DNA from: Lachnospiraceae bacterium
GTDB taxonomy: Bacteria; Bacillota; Clostridia; Lachnospirales; Lachnospiraceae
Direction of reading: 5' to 3'
Assembly: GCA_021770785.1 (NCBI GenBank)
Contig: JAETQH010000041.1
Location: forward strand, 1 to 38,245
Length of the DNA: 38,245 nt
A program made the translations under genes and the position numbers. The notes beneath the pieces were generated by a model, which was given only the letters and a program-made list of their open reading frames with translations, did not search any database and was not told the DNA's origin. Positions 8,682 through 16,668 of this stretch are shown piece after piece (the stretch's first letter is position 1; every line of letters starts with the position of its first letter).

Positions 8682-8873
8682 TTAGTTCGCCGCCTGCGCC
8701 ATGCCGTAGAATTTTTCTTCATAATATTTTCTGCTGACACGTCCGGCGATTGTGATAAAACCTTTTTCTTCCAGTTCCTCATTCATCTGTCGTACTAATT
8801 TGTAAGCAAATGGTTTGGAAACACCCAACTCCTGCGCTACCTCCCCGGCAGTTACAAATAGTTCATTCTTCAT
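8682..8873 (-). CDS. Excisionase-like small HTH protein
   Basis: A 63-residue basic protein with one helix-turn-helix, VTAGEVAQELGVSKPFAYKLVRQ, followed by a wing-like GFITIAGRVSRKYYEEKF. Proteins of this size and form sit just upstream of integrases in Tn916-type and other Firmicutes integrative elements and act as excisionases or recombination directionality factors. Here it ends 12 bases before the integrase remnant on the same strand, the classical xis-int order. The ATG has AAGGAGG about 8 bases upstream. The AT-rich region upstream (8880-9030) has several TTAAA/TTAAC stretches that could be its binding sites, but I cannot define a repeat. With the integrase dead, the protein can only act in trans, if at all. 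Confidence 0.75.
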   Translation of the reverse strand: MKNELFVTAGEVAQELGVSKPFAYKLVRQMNEELEEKGFITIAGRVSRKYYEEKFYGMAQAAN

Positions 8874-9074
8874 TCAATATCCTCCTTTTGTTTAGCGTTT
8901 TTGTTAAATGTTGTATTTGAATTATACTTAACATTTCCGTTATTGCCAATAGCTTATTTGTTAAACTTATCTTTTTTATTAAATTTAGCATTTCTGATAA
9001 GTTTTGTTGCTGTATTATTTGAAATGTACTAAAATATAGTGAGTAGAACAAGCGAGCTTTTGAAAGGAAATTAC

Positions 9075-9653
9075 ATGAACATAAATATCAGACAAGCTAA
9101 CGAAAATGATAGGTGTGATATCGCTTTGTGTATCGCAGAGGGATTTAAAAAAGACTTTGATGTATTATGCAAAAATACACATACCGTAGCCGCCGCAATC
9201 AGTACAGGTATACAGATTTCAAGATTCTATGTTGCAGAATCCGAAAATGAAGTAGTTGGTGTCGTGGCTATATCTGATTGCAATGGCAGAGCCGCAACAA
9301 CAGATATAGTTTCTTATAAAGAAAATTTTGGATTTATCAAAGGGAACATTGCAAATTTAGTGTTAAGAGAAGAATTTGAATCACCATTAGACTATCCACC
9401 AACCACAGGCTATATTGAATTTGTCGCTGTCCGAAATACGCACCAAAGAAAAGGAATCGCTACATCTATGTTGAAAGAAAGTATGATACAGAGTTCCTAT
9501 GAAGATTATGTACTTGACGTTACAGATGTCAACACTGCCGCTATCCGTTGTTATTCTGCATTAGGATTCAAGGAATTTAAAAGAGTAAAAGAAAAGCACC
9601 GTAAACAGAAAGGATTTTCGGCAAAAATATACATGAGATATCAAAAGAAATGA
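9075..9653 (+). CDS. GNAT-family N-acetyltransferase
   Basis: 192 residues with the GNAT fold: the N-terminal IRQANENDRCDIALCIAEGF, the strand VVGVVAISD, the acetyl-CoA motif A YIEFVAVRNTHQRKGIATSM with the Q/RxxGxA loop, and a C-terminal motif B region AAIRCYSALGFKEFKR. This is the layout of RimI-like acetyltransferases that transfer acetyl to an amine; the substrate cannot be read from the sequence. I chose the ATG at 9075, with AAAGGA 8 bases upstream, over a GTG in the same frame at 9039. It is divergent from the excisionase gene and precedes the XRE regulator by 39 bases, so the two may be co-transcribed as cargo of the integrated element. Confidence 0.88.
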   Translation: MNINIRQANENDRCDIALCIAEGFKKDFDVLCKNTHTVAAAISTGIQISRFYVAESENEVVGVVAISDCNGRAATTDIVSYKENFGFIKGNIANLVLREEFESPLDYPPTTGYIEFVAVRNTHQRKGIATSMLKESMIQSSYEDYVLDVTDVNTAAIRCYSALGFKEFKRVKEKHRKQKGFSAKIYMRYQKK

Positions 9654-9692
9654 TTTCCTTAAATATATGATTTCAGAAAGGACAGAATTAAT

Positions 9693-10259
9693 ATGGTATT
9701 AGGAGAACGGATAAAGAGAATACGCACGTTCCGGGGCTTGACACAGCGTGAATTGGGCTTGAAATTGGGATATGAGGAACGCAACGCTGATGTTCGTATT
9801 GCACAGTATGAATCCGGCTATCGTGTTCCCAAAAACAACACTTTAATGGAAATGGCAAAGATACTGAACGTCAATTATATTCATTTTATTGGCGTTACTC
9901 CCGGTTGCGCCGAAGATATTATGCTCACATTCCTTTGGCTTGACGAAGATGACCGCAGTACGATTCATTTATTTCAGCTTGTACGCAATCCCGGCAAATG
10001 CAACGCTTCTGATGATAAATCGGTGCGTTACTATGACAATGACGATTGGCCTGCTCATGCCCCAGTAGGTATGTGGCTAGAGTACGGTTTAGTCAATGAT
10101 TTTATGCGGGAGTGGTGTCTGCGGAAAGAGCAGTTGAAAAATGGGGAGATTTCAGAGGACGAGTATTTTGAATGGAAAATCAACTGGCCTGCTACGAGTA
10201 GCCGCGTTGATGAAAAAGGCAATGATAAGAAAAATAATAGTTACAAATGGAGAAAATAA
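9693..10259 (+). CDS. XRE-family helix-turn-helix regulator
   Basis: 188 residues. Residues 1-65 are a Cro/C1-type HTH: LGERIKRIRTFRGLTQREL, then RIAQYESGYRVPK and MEMAKILNVNYIHF. The remainder (WLDEDDRSTIHLFQ, then WPAHAPVGMWLEYG and an acidic LKNGEISEDEYFEWK tail) is not a domain I can name; similar HTH proteins occur near relaxase and integrase genes of Clostridia integrative elements. Ribosome site AGAAAGGA lies 12 bases before the ATG. It probably represses genes of the former element. It is followed after 23 bases by the broken DUF3883 gene, probably as one operon. Confidence 0.82.
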   Translation: MVLGERIKRIRTFRGLTQRELGLKLGYEERNADVRIAQYESGYRVPKNNTLMEMAKILNVNYIHFIGVTPGCAEDIMLTFLWLDEDDRSTIHLFQLVRNPGKCNASDDKSVRYYDNDDWPAHAPVGMWLEYGLVNDFMREWCLRKEQLKNGEISEDEYFEWKINWPATSSRVDEKGNDKKNNSYKWRK

Positions 10260-10282
10260 CCACTGATGAAAGGACAAAAATT

Positions 10283-11576
10283 ATGGCTACTAATAATGAT
10301 GAATATCTTGAAAAATTAGAACCAAAATCTCAAACTATATTTCAAGATTTTATGCAAACTTATTCACCTAAAAGTTGGTTTCAGTTAAGGACTGCAATTT
10401 GTACAATTATTGTTGAGACAAATATCTATGATTTTTCAGAATTGACCCATTCGGATTATGCTATATTTTTTAGTAATGCGTCAAAAAAAACTACTGGAAA
10501 TAAGTATTCAATAATAAAACAGATCTTTAAATATTTGTATTGCAAAAATATTATAATAAATGAATTAGGTTTTGAAAAATGCTTTTGGGATAAGGATAAA
10601 TTGTGTGATTATATAAAAAAAGAATAGACCAAATTAATAATCCCAAAAATTCTAAAGATAAATATGTCCCTGCATTAACAGCAGATCAATTAGAACGTCT
10701 TATGATATTTGAAAAAGAATGTTCTAATTCTGACGAAAAAAATTATAAAAATCAGCGATTGGCATTTTGTTTTTACTTGTTATTTTTTAAAGAAATACAA
10801 ATTTCCACTATTCGAGGCAGTATTGACGCAAAAAACCTTAGTGATGGAAAAATTTCTTGTGATGAAGGAATCCTTGATATACCCGAAAAATATTAGGATA
10901 TGCTCAATTACTACAAACAACGCCCTCATTCTGGCTTTTCACTATTAGATGAATATATACGTCAATTAGGAAAAATTGTAGGTATCAAAGACCTCGTTCC
11001 TAATAGTATATCTCAAAAAAGAAAGCAGAATACATTTATATGTCCAGAGTGCGGTAAAAATGTTTTATCTTTCTCTACAAATTGGAAAAGTATAAATGGC
11101 ATTCTTATGTGCAATAATTGTTCTGAAAGAGTTTATCTTTCAGTCAAAAAAAAAAATCTACAGACTATTTAGAATTACACAAATTTTTAATCAAAATTGG
11201 AGAATTAGGCGAGAAATATGTTTATGAACATGAAATAAATCGTTTACTTGAAATAAATAGCGAATTAGCTGACTTAGTAGATCTGACCCCTGCGGATAAT
11301 TCTGCCAATGGCTTTGATATACTATCTTATACAGAAACGGGCGAAAAAATATATATTGAAGTAAAAACGACCACCGATACCTCAAATACACCTTTTTATA
11401 TGAGCAAACACGAATTGACAACCGCAAAGAAATTTTGGAAACATGGATACAATTATCAAATTCACCACATATATGATATATTAAATAATGATGAATCCAA
11501 AATAGGCTACATAATATACAACTCATTAGAAAAATTAAATCTTATTGAAACTTCATATAAACTCGAATCAAAGTAA
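10283..11576 (+). pseudogene. Composite gene: recombinase-like N-terminus, zinc ribbon and DUF3883 nuclease-like domain, three lesions
   Basis: The ATG at 10283 (GAAAGGA upstream) begins MATNNDEYLEKLEPK and reads a helical region resembling the SAM-like core-binding domain of tyrosine recombinases (SPKSWFQLRTAICTIIVE). One A is missing in the A7 run at 10615-10621; restoring it gives DYIKKRIDQINNPKNSK and a long continuation. A TAG at 10894-10896 interrupts IPEKY-DMLNYYKQ. A zinc ribbon follows (CPECGKNV ... CNNCSERV). Another A is missing in the A11 run at 11146-11156; beyond it lies a DUF3883 domain with GFDILSY and IYIEVKTTT, a PD-(D/E)XK-like Asp and ExK pair, ending at a TAA at 11574. 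Three lesions make it a pseudogene unless the A-runs are assembly errors. DUF3883 proteins are frequent in defence islands; function of this protein unknown. Confidence 0.7.
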
Positions 11577-11591
11577 ACTATTTAGAATATA

Positions 11592-11611
11592 GGTATCAAA
11601 AAGGTATCACG
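11592..11611. repeat. 11-bp-phased GGTATCA pair, right copy
   Basis: GGTATCA at 11592-11598 and 11603-11609, followed by CG, immediately after the DUF3883 remnant and just before a hairpin. It is 17/20 identical to the copy at 3149-3168 and in the same orientation. It also marks the point where the sequence changes from AT-rich to GC-richer, which fits the edge of an inserted island. Confidence 0.45.
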
Positions 11612-11621
11612 CCCCCACATT

Positions 11622-11663
11622 AAAAGCCGGAAAGTCCGCTGTTTATGCGGCTTCCCGGCTTTC
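11622..11663 (+). terminator. GC-rich stem-loop, probable terminator
   Basis: AAAGCCGG (11623-11630) pairs with CCGGCTTT (11655-11662), with an inner CCGC/GCGG stem and a TGTTTAT loop. The A-rich 5' side and T-rich 3' side suit a rho-independent terminator acting in both directions. It ends the island operon on the left. The rest of 11664-11833 shows no gene. Confidence 0.6.
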
Positions 11664-11833
11664 TGTTTACTATTCGAACCCTGTCATGATCTGACAACTA
11701 TTATCCACACACTTTCCACCGCTCTGATGGACGAATGAACAAAAACATGATATACTTTCCTTATCCGAACCATCAATCCAGTACAGCACCTGTTCTTTGC
11801 GCAACACTGTACTAACACCACGTGAGGTACACC

Positions 11834-12874
11834 ATGAACTACTCTGATATCTTAAGAAACGAATCATACCGCTTCCTGCAGTCCGACGAGCACCTCGGCA
11901 GGCATGTGATCCTGCTGGGGCTTGCAGGGAGCTACTCCTACGGCACCAACAATGAAAACAGTGACATCGACGTGCGGGGCGTCACCCTGAACAGAAAGTC
12001 CGACCTGATCGGGCTGACAGGCTTCGAGCAGTACGTGAACACGCAGACCGACACCACGATCTACAGCTTTATGAAGATGATCACACTGCTCCTCTCCTGC
12101 AATCCCAACACGGTCGAGCTCCTTGGACTGAATCCGGAGCATTACCTGTATCTGCACCCGCTCGGGCAGGAGCTGATCGACAACGCGCACCTGTTCCTGT
12201 CCAAGCGCGCGATCCACTCGTTTGGCGGATATGCGGACGCACAACTGCGGCGTCTGCAGAACGCGCTGGCACGGGATTCCTATCCGCAGCGCGAGAAGGA
12301 ACAGCACATCTTCAACTCCGTGAAGAATGCCATGTACGATTTCAGAAAACGATACGAACCCTTTGAGAACGGCGCGATCCGCCTCTACACCGACAAGGCC
12401 GTCAACCCCGACTTTGAGACGGAGATCTTTGTGGACGCGAACCTGACGCACTACCCGCTGCGCGATTACAAGAATATCTGGAATGAGATGAACAACATCG
12501 TCAAGGACTACGACAAGCTCGGAAAGCGCAACCGCAAGAAGGACGACAACCATCTGAACAAACACGCCATGCACCTGATCCGTCTCTTCATGATGGCGGT
12601 CGATATCCTGGAAAAAGGCGAGATCCGCACATACCGCCGGGAAGAGCAGCCGCTCCTGCTGCAGATCCGGGGCGGTGATTTTCAGAAGGAGGACGGCACT
12701 TTCCGGGACGAATTTTATGAACTCTTAAGTGACTATGAGAAAAAACTGGACGACGCGGCAAAGAATACAGTGCTGCCCGACGAACCGGACATGAATCTCG
12801 TGCAGGAGTACGTCATGTCCGTCAATGAAAAGGTAGTGCGCGACGAAAGGACAGGGTGCTATGAGATATCATGA
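11834..12874 (+). CDS. RlaP-type nucleotidyltransferase (DNA polymerase beta superfamily), first copy
   Basis: 346 residues from the ATG at 11834, which has GAGG six bases upstream; a GTG at 11822 in the same frame is less likely. The minimal nucleotidyltransferase core is clear: LGLAGSYSYGTNNENSDIDVRGV carries the GS motif and the D-x-D metal ligands, followed by the MKMITLLLSCNPNTVELLGL helices and a long helical C-terminus. This is the RlaP/YcgL family (RNA-ligase-associated polymerase-beta proteins), which in some phages and bacteria sits next to RNA ligases and is thought to take part in RNA end repair or nucleotidyl tailing. No ligase is seen here. It overlaps the next gene by 14 bases, so both are co-translated. 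GC-rich codon use, unlike the island to its left. Confidence 0.85.
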   Translation: MNYSDILRNESYRFLQSDEHLGRHVILLGLAGSYSYGTNNENSDIDVRGVTLNRKSDLIGLTGFEQYVNTQTDTTIYSFMKMITLLLSCNPNTVELLGLNPEHYLYLHPLGQELIDNAHLFLSKRAIHSFGGYADAQLRRLQNALARDSYPQREKEQHIFNSVKNAMYDFRKRYEPFENGAIRLYTDKAVNPDFETEIFVDANLTHYPLRDYKNIWNEMNNIVKDYDKLGKRNRKKDDNHLNKHAMHLIRLFMMAVDILEKGEIRTYRREEQPLLLQIRGGDFQKEDGTFRDEFYELLSDYEKKLDDAAKNTVLPDEPDMNLVQEYVMSVNEKVVRDERTGCYEIS

Positions 12875-13661
12875 TTTTGAGGGCTCCATCGAGGAACTCA
12901 TTTTACTGAAATTAAAAGAGATCGAAGAAAAGGAACAGGTGACGATACTCCACGCCGTCGAATCCGGCAGCCGCGCCTGGGGATTCGCATCGCCGGACAG
13001 CGACTACGATGTGCGCTTTATCTATGTGCGCAGCCAGAAATATTATCTGGGACTGCAGCCCAGACAGGACTTTATCGACTGGGCGCTCGACGAGACGCTC
13101 GACATCAACGGCTGGGATCTGTCCAAGGCACTGCAGCACTTCCACAGATCCAACGCCACGCTCTTCGAGTGGGCAAACTCGCCGATCGTCTACCGCACGA
13201 CACCGAAGTGGGCACAGATCTATGCCGCGGCCGAAAAATATTTTTCCTGCAGATCTGCCATGTACCACTACTACGGCACTGCGCGGAAAAATTACCACGA
13301 ACATCTCACCGATGCCCTCGTGAAATACAAGAAATACTTCTATGTGCTGCGCCCGATCCTGGCGTGCAGATGGATCGAGAAAAAAGCCTGCCCGCCGCCA
13401 GTCTTGTTCACGGCTCTCGCCGACGAAACGCTGGAGGACGATATGAGAGCTGCCATAAACCAGCTTGTGGAAACCAAAAAACAGATGACCGAATCCGAGA
13501 AAGCGCCCCGGATCGATCATCTGAATGCATACATCGAAAAACAGCTTGCATATTTTAAGACCGTCATCGATGCGATGGCTGACGACCGCACCGCAGACTG
13601 GGAAGCTTTGAACGAAGTCTTTTATTTGAATATTCTCAATTCACACTCCGGCTGCATCTGA
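12861..13661 (+). CDS. RlaP-type nucleotidyltransferase, second copy
   Basis: 266 residues, a shorter paralogue of the preceding gene. The core reads AVESGSRAWGFASPDSDYDV with GS and the D-x-D pair, then DINGWDLSKALQHFHRSNAT and LFEWANSPIVY, typical of the RlaP/YcgL family. The helical part includes KYKKYFYVLRPILACRWIE. It begins inside the upstream gene (14-base overlap, with AAAGGACAGGG as ribosome site), so the two products are probably made in fixed ratio and may form a heteromeric enzyme. The different lengths and low mutual similarity outside the core argue for two roles rather than a recent duplication. Substrate unknown. A long palindromic element starts 4 bases after the stop and may serve as its transcript end. 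Confidence 0.85.
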   Translation: MRYHDFEGSIEELILLKLKEIEEKEQVTILHAVESGSRAWGFASPDSDYDVRFIYVRSQKYYLGLQPRQDFIDWALDETLDINGWDLSKALQHFHRSNATLFEWANSPIVYRTTPKWAQIYAAAEKYFSCRSAMYHYYGTARKNYHEHLTDALVKYKKYFYVLRPILACRWIEKKACPPPVLFTALADETLEDDMRAAINQLVETKKQMTESEKAPRIDHLNAYIEKQLAYFKTVIDAMADDRTADWEALNEVFYLNILNSHSGCI

Positions 13662-13665
13662 TGAT

Positions 13666-13829
13666 CCTAAGAATCCTTAAAGAAATAACTTGATATCCTG
13701 CTTGCCTTTTCCTCCGATAGCACCAAACAAAAATTAGTTACATAGCCCGCTATGCGCCAAATTTTTGCCTGGCACTCTCGAAGAAAAATTCTGCGCGATC
13801 TTATCATGTTACTTCTTTAAGGCTCCTAA
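13666..13829. repeat. 164-bp near-palindromic element
   Basis: The sequence is symmetric about 13747.5. The centre CATAGC-CC-GCTATG is exact. Moving out, CAAAAATT pairs with AATTTTTG, GCACC with GGCAC, and the outer CCTTAAAGAA (about 13674-13683) with TTCTTTAAGG (13813-13822). By eye the arms match along roughly 80 bases with scattered mismatches. It would fold into one long imperfect hairpin and lies between convergent genes. It looks like a small non-autonomous (MITE- or REP-like) element or a bidirectional terminator. A half copy is at 33109-33159. Confidence 0.65.
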
Positions 13830-13865
13830 ATTGAAACAAATGCACTCCTATCCACCCTTATGCCC

Positions 13866-16628
13866 TCATCCGCGATTGTTTTTTCTTGTTGATTTCAGTT
13901 CCTTAATGACCCTTTCCTTCTCATATGCCTTTCCTTTTAATAAGGTCTGTCTCTTTGATTCATCTCCGACTAATTTCAAGTAACGCAGATAGCGGTCATA
14001 ATCCAGTTCTTCCCTCTCTATTGCGTCACGGATCGCGCATCCCGGTTCGCTCAGATGAGAACAGTTCTTATATTTGCACTGACTTTCCAGCTCCTTGATT
14101 TCAGGGAATAATTCGTCGATCGTATCCGCCTTTGCTGATATGCCTACGCTGCGCAGACCCGGGGTATCAATGACAACCCTCTGGTCAGACAGCAAATACA
14201 GGTGTCTTGCCGTCGTCGTATGACGACCGCGGTCATCACTTTCCCGGACATGATTGGTTTTTATGACTTCATTTTCCAGCATCAGGTTGATCAATGAAGA
14301 CTTCCCAACGCCAGAGCTGCCTAAAAAGACAGCCGTTTCATTTTCATGCCAGTGATGAAACAATGAACGCTCCGTATCCGGCTGGTATATGCTTGTCTTT
14401 TCGACAGCGCTTCCGGGAAAACGGCTGGTTATGATATCCGCTAATTCCTCATACTGATCCGTCAGATCCACTTTTGAGAGGACAAAACAGATCCTGGCTC
14501 CGCTCTCTTTCGCAAGAATATAATACCGCTCCAGCCGCGCCAGATTAAAATCCCGGTTCGCGCTCGTGACAATGAAAACGATATCCACGTTCGCAGCCAG
14601 TCCCTGCACCTTGCCAGCCTGCAATCTGCTGATGTAGTTTTTCCTTTGGACAATCCCGTTTGCCTGTATCTGATCATAAACCATTTCACATGAAAGAAAG
14701 TCGCCAACTAAGATCTGGTCGTTGATCTTAGCTGATATGATTGCCTTTTGATACTGGCCATTGTGATAGACCAATATATTTTTGGCAGAAAAAACAGCGG
14801 CGCAGCGGTATAATTCATTCATCATCATTATCCTCCAGTTGTATTGATTTGCCTGCAATTCATACATATGTTTATATTGAGTGTTATGACTCGTTAGTTC
14901 AGCATGCGAACCTTCCTCAATCACCTCACCGTTATCCAGTAAAATAATGTGATCGCTCAATTTGCAGCTTGACAGGCGATGTGATATGAAAATAGATACT
15001 TTACCCATAAGCATTTTTTCATATTTCTTGTAAAGCTGGTATTCCGCGTCGGCATCGTATGCGGCTGTCGGTTCGTCCAAGGCAAAGAACTGTGCGCTGT
15101 CCTTATACATGGAACGCGCCATGGCAATCTTTTGCTGTTCACCACCAGAAAATTCCACACCGCTGTCTGAATAAGCGTTTGTCAGATATGTTTCATAGCG
15201 GTCAGGATAATTACCGATAAAATCAGCAACTCCTGTTTCAGCGGAAATCCTGTTAAAAAAATGTTGGTCTGTATCCGCGCCGAAAGATGTTATATTGTCT
15301 GAAACCGTGAATGCAAATAAGGTAAAATCCTGAAATACCGAGGAAAACAGCATCATATAGTCCTCATTTGTATACTCGTATATGCTTATACCATCCAGCA
15401 ATATCTGCCCTTCATCGGGTTTATACAATCTAAGTAATAGTTTTACCAGCGTACTTTTTCCGGCGCCATTTCGCCCAACCAAAGAAATCCTTACAGGAGC
15501 CTCAATTTTCAGATTCACATTTTTTAAGGCGCATGTATCCCTATTTGGATATTTGAAATATACGCTCCGAAATTCGATAACATGCGGCCCGGCGGATATT
15601 TGCTTCGCATTTTCTTCCGGCAAATACAGCATGTCATTACAGTTCATAAATTCTACATAGTACCCTACATATGCGGTCGCTTCCGCATAACTCCTGCAGC
15701 TGGTTACAAAAGAATCTGCATATGACATAAAATCGTTTACAAGCCCGATCATATACGCAAAATCACCTATTGTTACTTTTGATGCAATGCATGAGAAACC
15801 CATGATTACAAAAGACAATAATTTGACGATAAAGTCTTCAATATTATGGGCAAACGAACGAAACAAATTGAGTTTGAGCAATTTGTCGTTATTTTTTATA
15901 TAGTTCTGTTTTGCCCCGCTGATTTTTTGATATAAATTCTCCCTGTACTGAAATATTCTAAATTCCTTAACATATTCATACTCGGATCCGATGTCATATA
16001 AGTACGAAAGATACCGGTTGTCGATCACCTGCTGTTTTGTGAGGGGAACCGTTTGGTCGATGTGCTTTTTTCCTAAAAACAGCTTAACGGATGACCCACA
16101 TATGACAATGATCAGAACAAGACCGTTGATCTGGATCATAAATACCGCCGCGATGATCATAGCGATCAGGCTGGAGAACATTTCGACAAAATACCAGCCA
16201 ACGGCAGCGATTTTTCCGTCCGCAATATATTTTGCAAGCTCCTTTTTATCCTGCATCTCTTTACTTTCAAGCGTCTGGTAATCCATTTTCATACATTTCG
16301 CAAAGAACGTGTTAAATAAATTCTCGGTAATGACCTGATCGCGGAAGGGTCTTGTCGTGTTGACGATTACCCGCAGCATTTTCAATGTTAACATTATGGC
16401 AATCAATGGAATAACCGTCCTAACATATTTCGAATAGACAATATGATCCGTCAACGCATCAACCGAATATTTCATAATGAGCAGCGCAGGATATTTGTCT
16501 ATCGAAAAAGCGGCAGCTTCAAGAAGCATTAAAAACAAATATTTTTTATCGTGTTTATATAACAATGAAAAAACCTGCGGCAATGTCTTCAAGGCCATGA
16601 GAAAGGCTGGCTTCTTTGTATTGTTCAT
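13866..16628 (-). CDS. ABC exporter (membrane plus ATPase) fused in frame to an RsgA-type GTPase
   Basis: 920 residues in one uninterrupted frame. Residues 1-600 are a complete exporter half-transporter: about six membrane segments (near 30-50, 70-90, 148-185, 265-300) and an ATPase domain with Walker A GRNGAGKS (385-392), signature FSGGEQ (493-498), Walker B ALDEP (516-520) and H-loop SHRLSS. From Met601 a circularly permuted RsgA/YjeQ GTPase follows: OB-fold start, G4 SKVD (718-721), G1 GSSGVGKSS (770-778), G3 DTPG (821-824) and zinc ligands Cys851, Cys856, His858, Cys864. RsgA proteins bind the 30S subunit in its late maturation; this one resembles accessory paralogues (ARLERYYILAKESGA). 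A strong GGAGG lies just before Met601-603, so a free 318-320-residue GTPase may also be made. A lost ABC stop codon or small indel could explain the fusion. It follows the next ABC gene by 40 bases in one operon. Confidence 0.85.
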   Translation of the reverse strand: MNNTKKPAFLMALKTLPQVFSLLYKHDKKYLFLMLLEAAAFSIDKYPALLIMKYSVDALTDHIVYSKYVRTVIPLIAIMLTLKMLRVIVNTTRPFRDQVITENLFNTFFAKCMKMDYQTLESKEMQDKKELAKYIADGKIAAVGWYFVEMFSSLIAMIIAAVFMIQINGLVLIIVICGSSVKLFLGKKHIDQTVPLTKQQVIDNRYLSYLYDIGSEYEYVKEFRIFQYRENLYQKISGAKQNYIKNNDKLLKLNLFRSFAHNIEDFIVKLLSFVIMGFSCIASKVTIGDFAYMIGLVNDFMSYADSFVTSCRSYAEATAYVGYYVEFMNCNDMLYLPEENAKQISAGPHVIEFRSVYFKYPNRDTCALKNVNLKIEAPVRISLVGRNGAGKSTLVKLLLRLYKPDEGQILLDGISIYEYTNEDYMMLFSSVFQDFTLFAFTVSDNITSFGADTDQHFFNRISAETGVADFIGNYPDRYETYLTNAYSDSGVEFSGGEQQKIAMARSMYKDSAQFFALDEPTAAYDADAEYQLYKKYEKMLMGKVSIFISHRLSSCKLSDHIILLDNGEVIEEGSHAELTSHNTQYKHMYELQANQYNWRIMMMNELYRCAAVFSAKNILVYHNGQYQKAIISAKINDQILVGDFLSCEMVYDQIQANGIVQRKNYISRLQAGKVQGLAANVDIVFIVTSANRDFNLARLERYYILAKESGARICFVLSKVDLTDQYEELADIITSRFPGSAVEKTSIYQPDTERSLFHHWHENETAVFLGSSGVGKSSLINLMLENEVIKTNHVRESDDRGRHTTTARHLYLLSDQRVVIDTPGLRSVGISAKADTIDELFPEIKELESQCKYKNCSHLSEPGCAIRDAIEREELDYDRYLRYLKLVGDESKRQTLLKGKAYEKERVIKELKSTRKNNRG
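14832..14836 (-). promoter_or_regulatory. Internal Shine-Dalgarno GGAGG before the RsgA part
   Basis: Inside the fusion gene, GGAGG (minus strand) is followed after 3, 6 and 9 bases by three consecutive in-frame ATGs (14828, 14825, 14822). The third has ideal spacing for initiation. This is what a normal start of a separate rsgA-like gene would look like, so the GTPase was probably once, and may still be, translated on its own. Confidence 0.7.
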
Positions 16629-16668
16629 TTACAATCTCCCTGGACGTGCAGTTAGCGGGAATAATTTT

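Noticed and set aside
11864..12574. 236-codon minus-strand frame in the first RlaP gene
   Set aside because: Val/Leu-rich antisense frame without recognisable domain; the plus-strand gene has clear motifs and a ribosome site.
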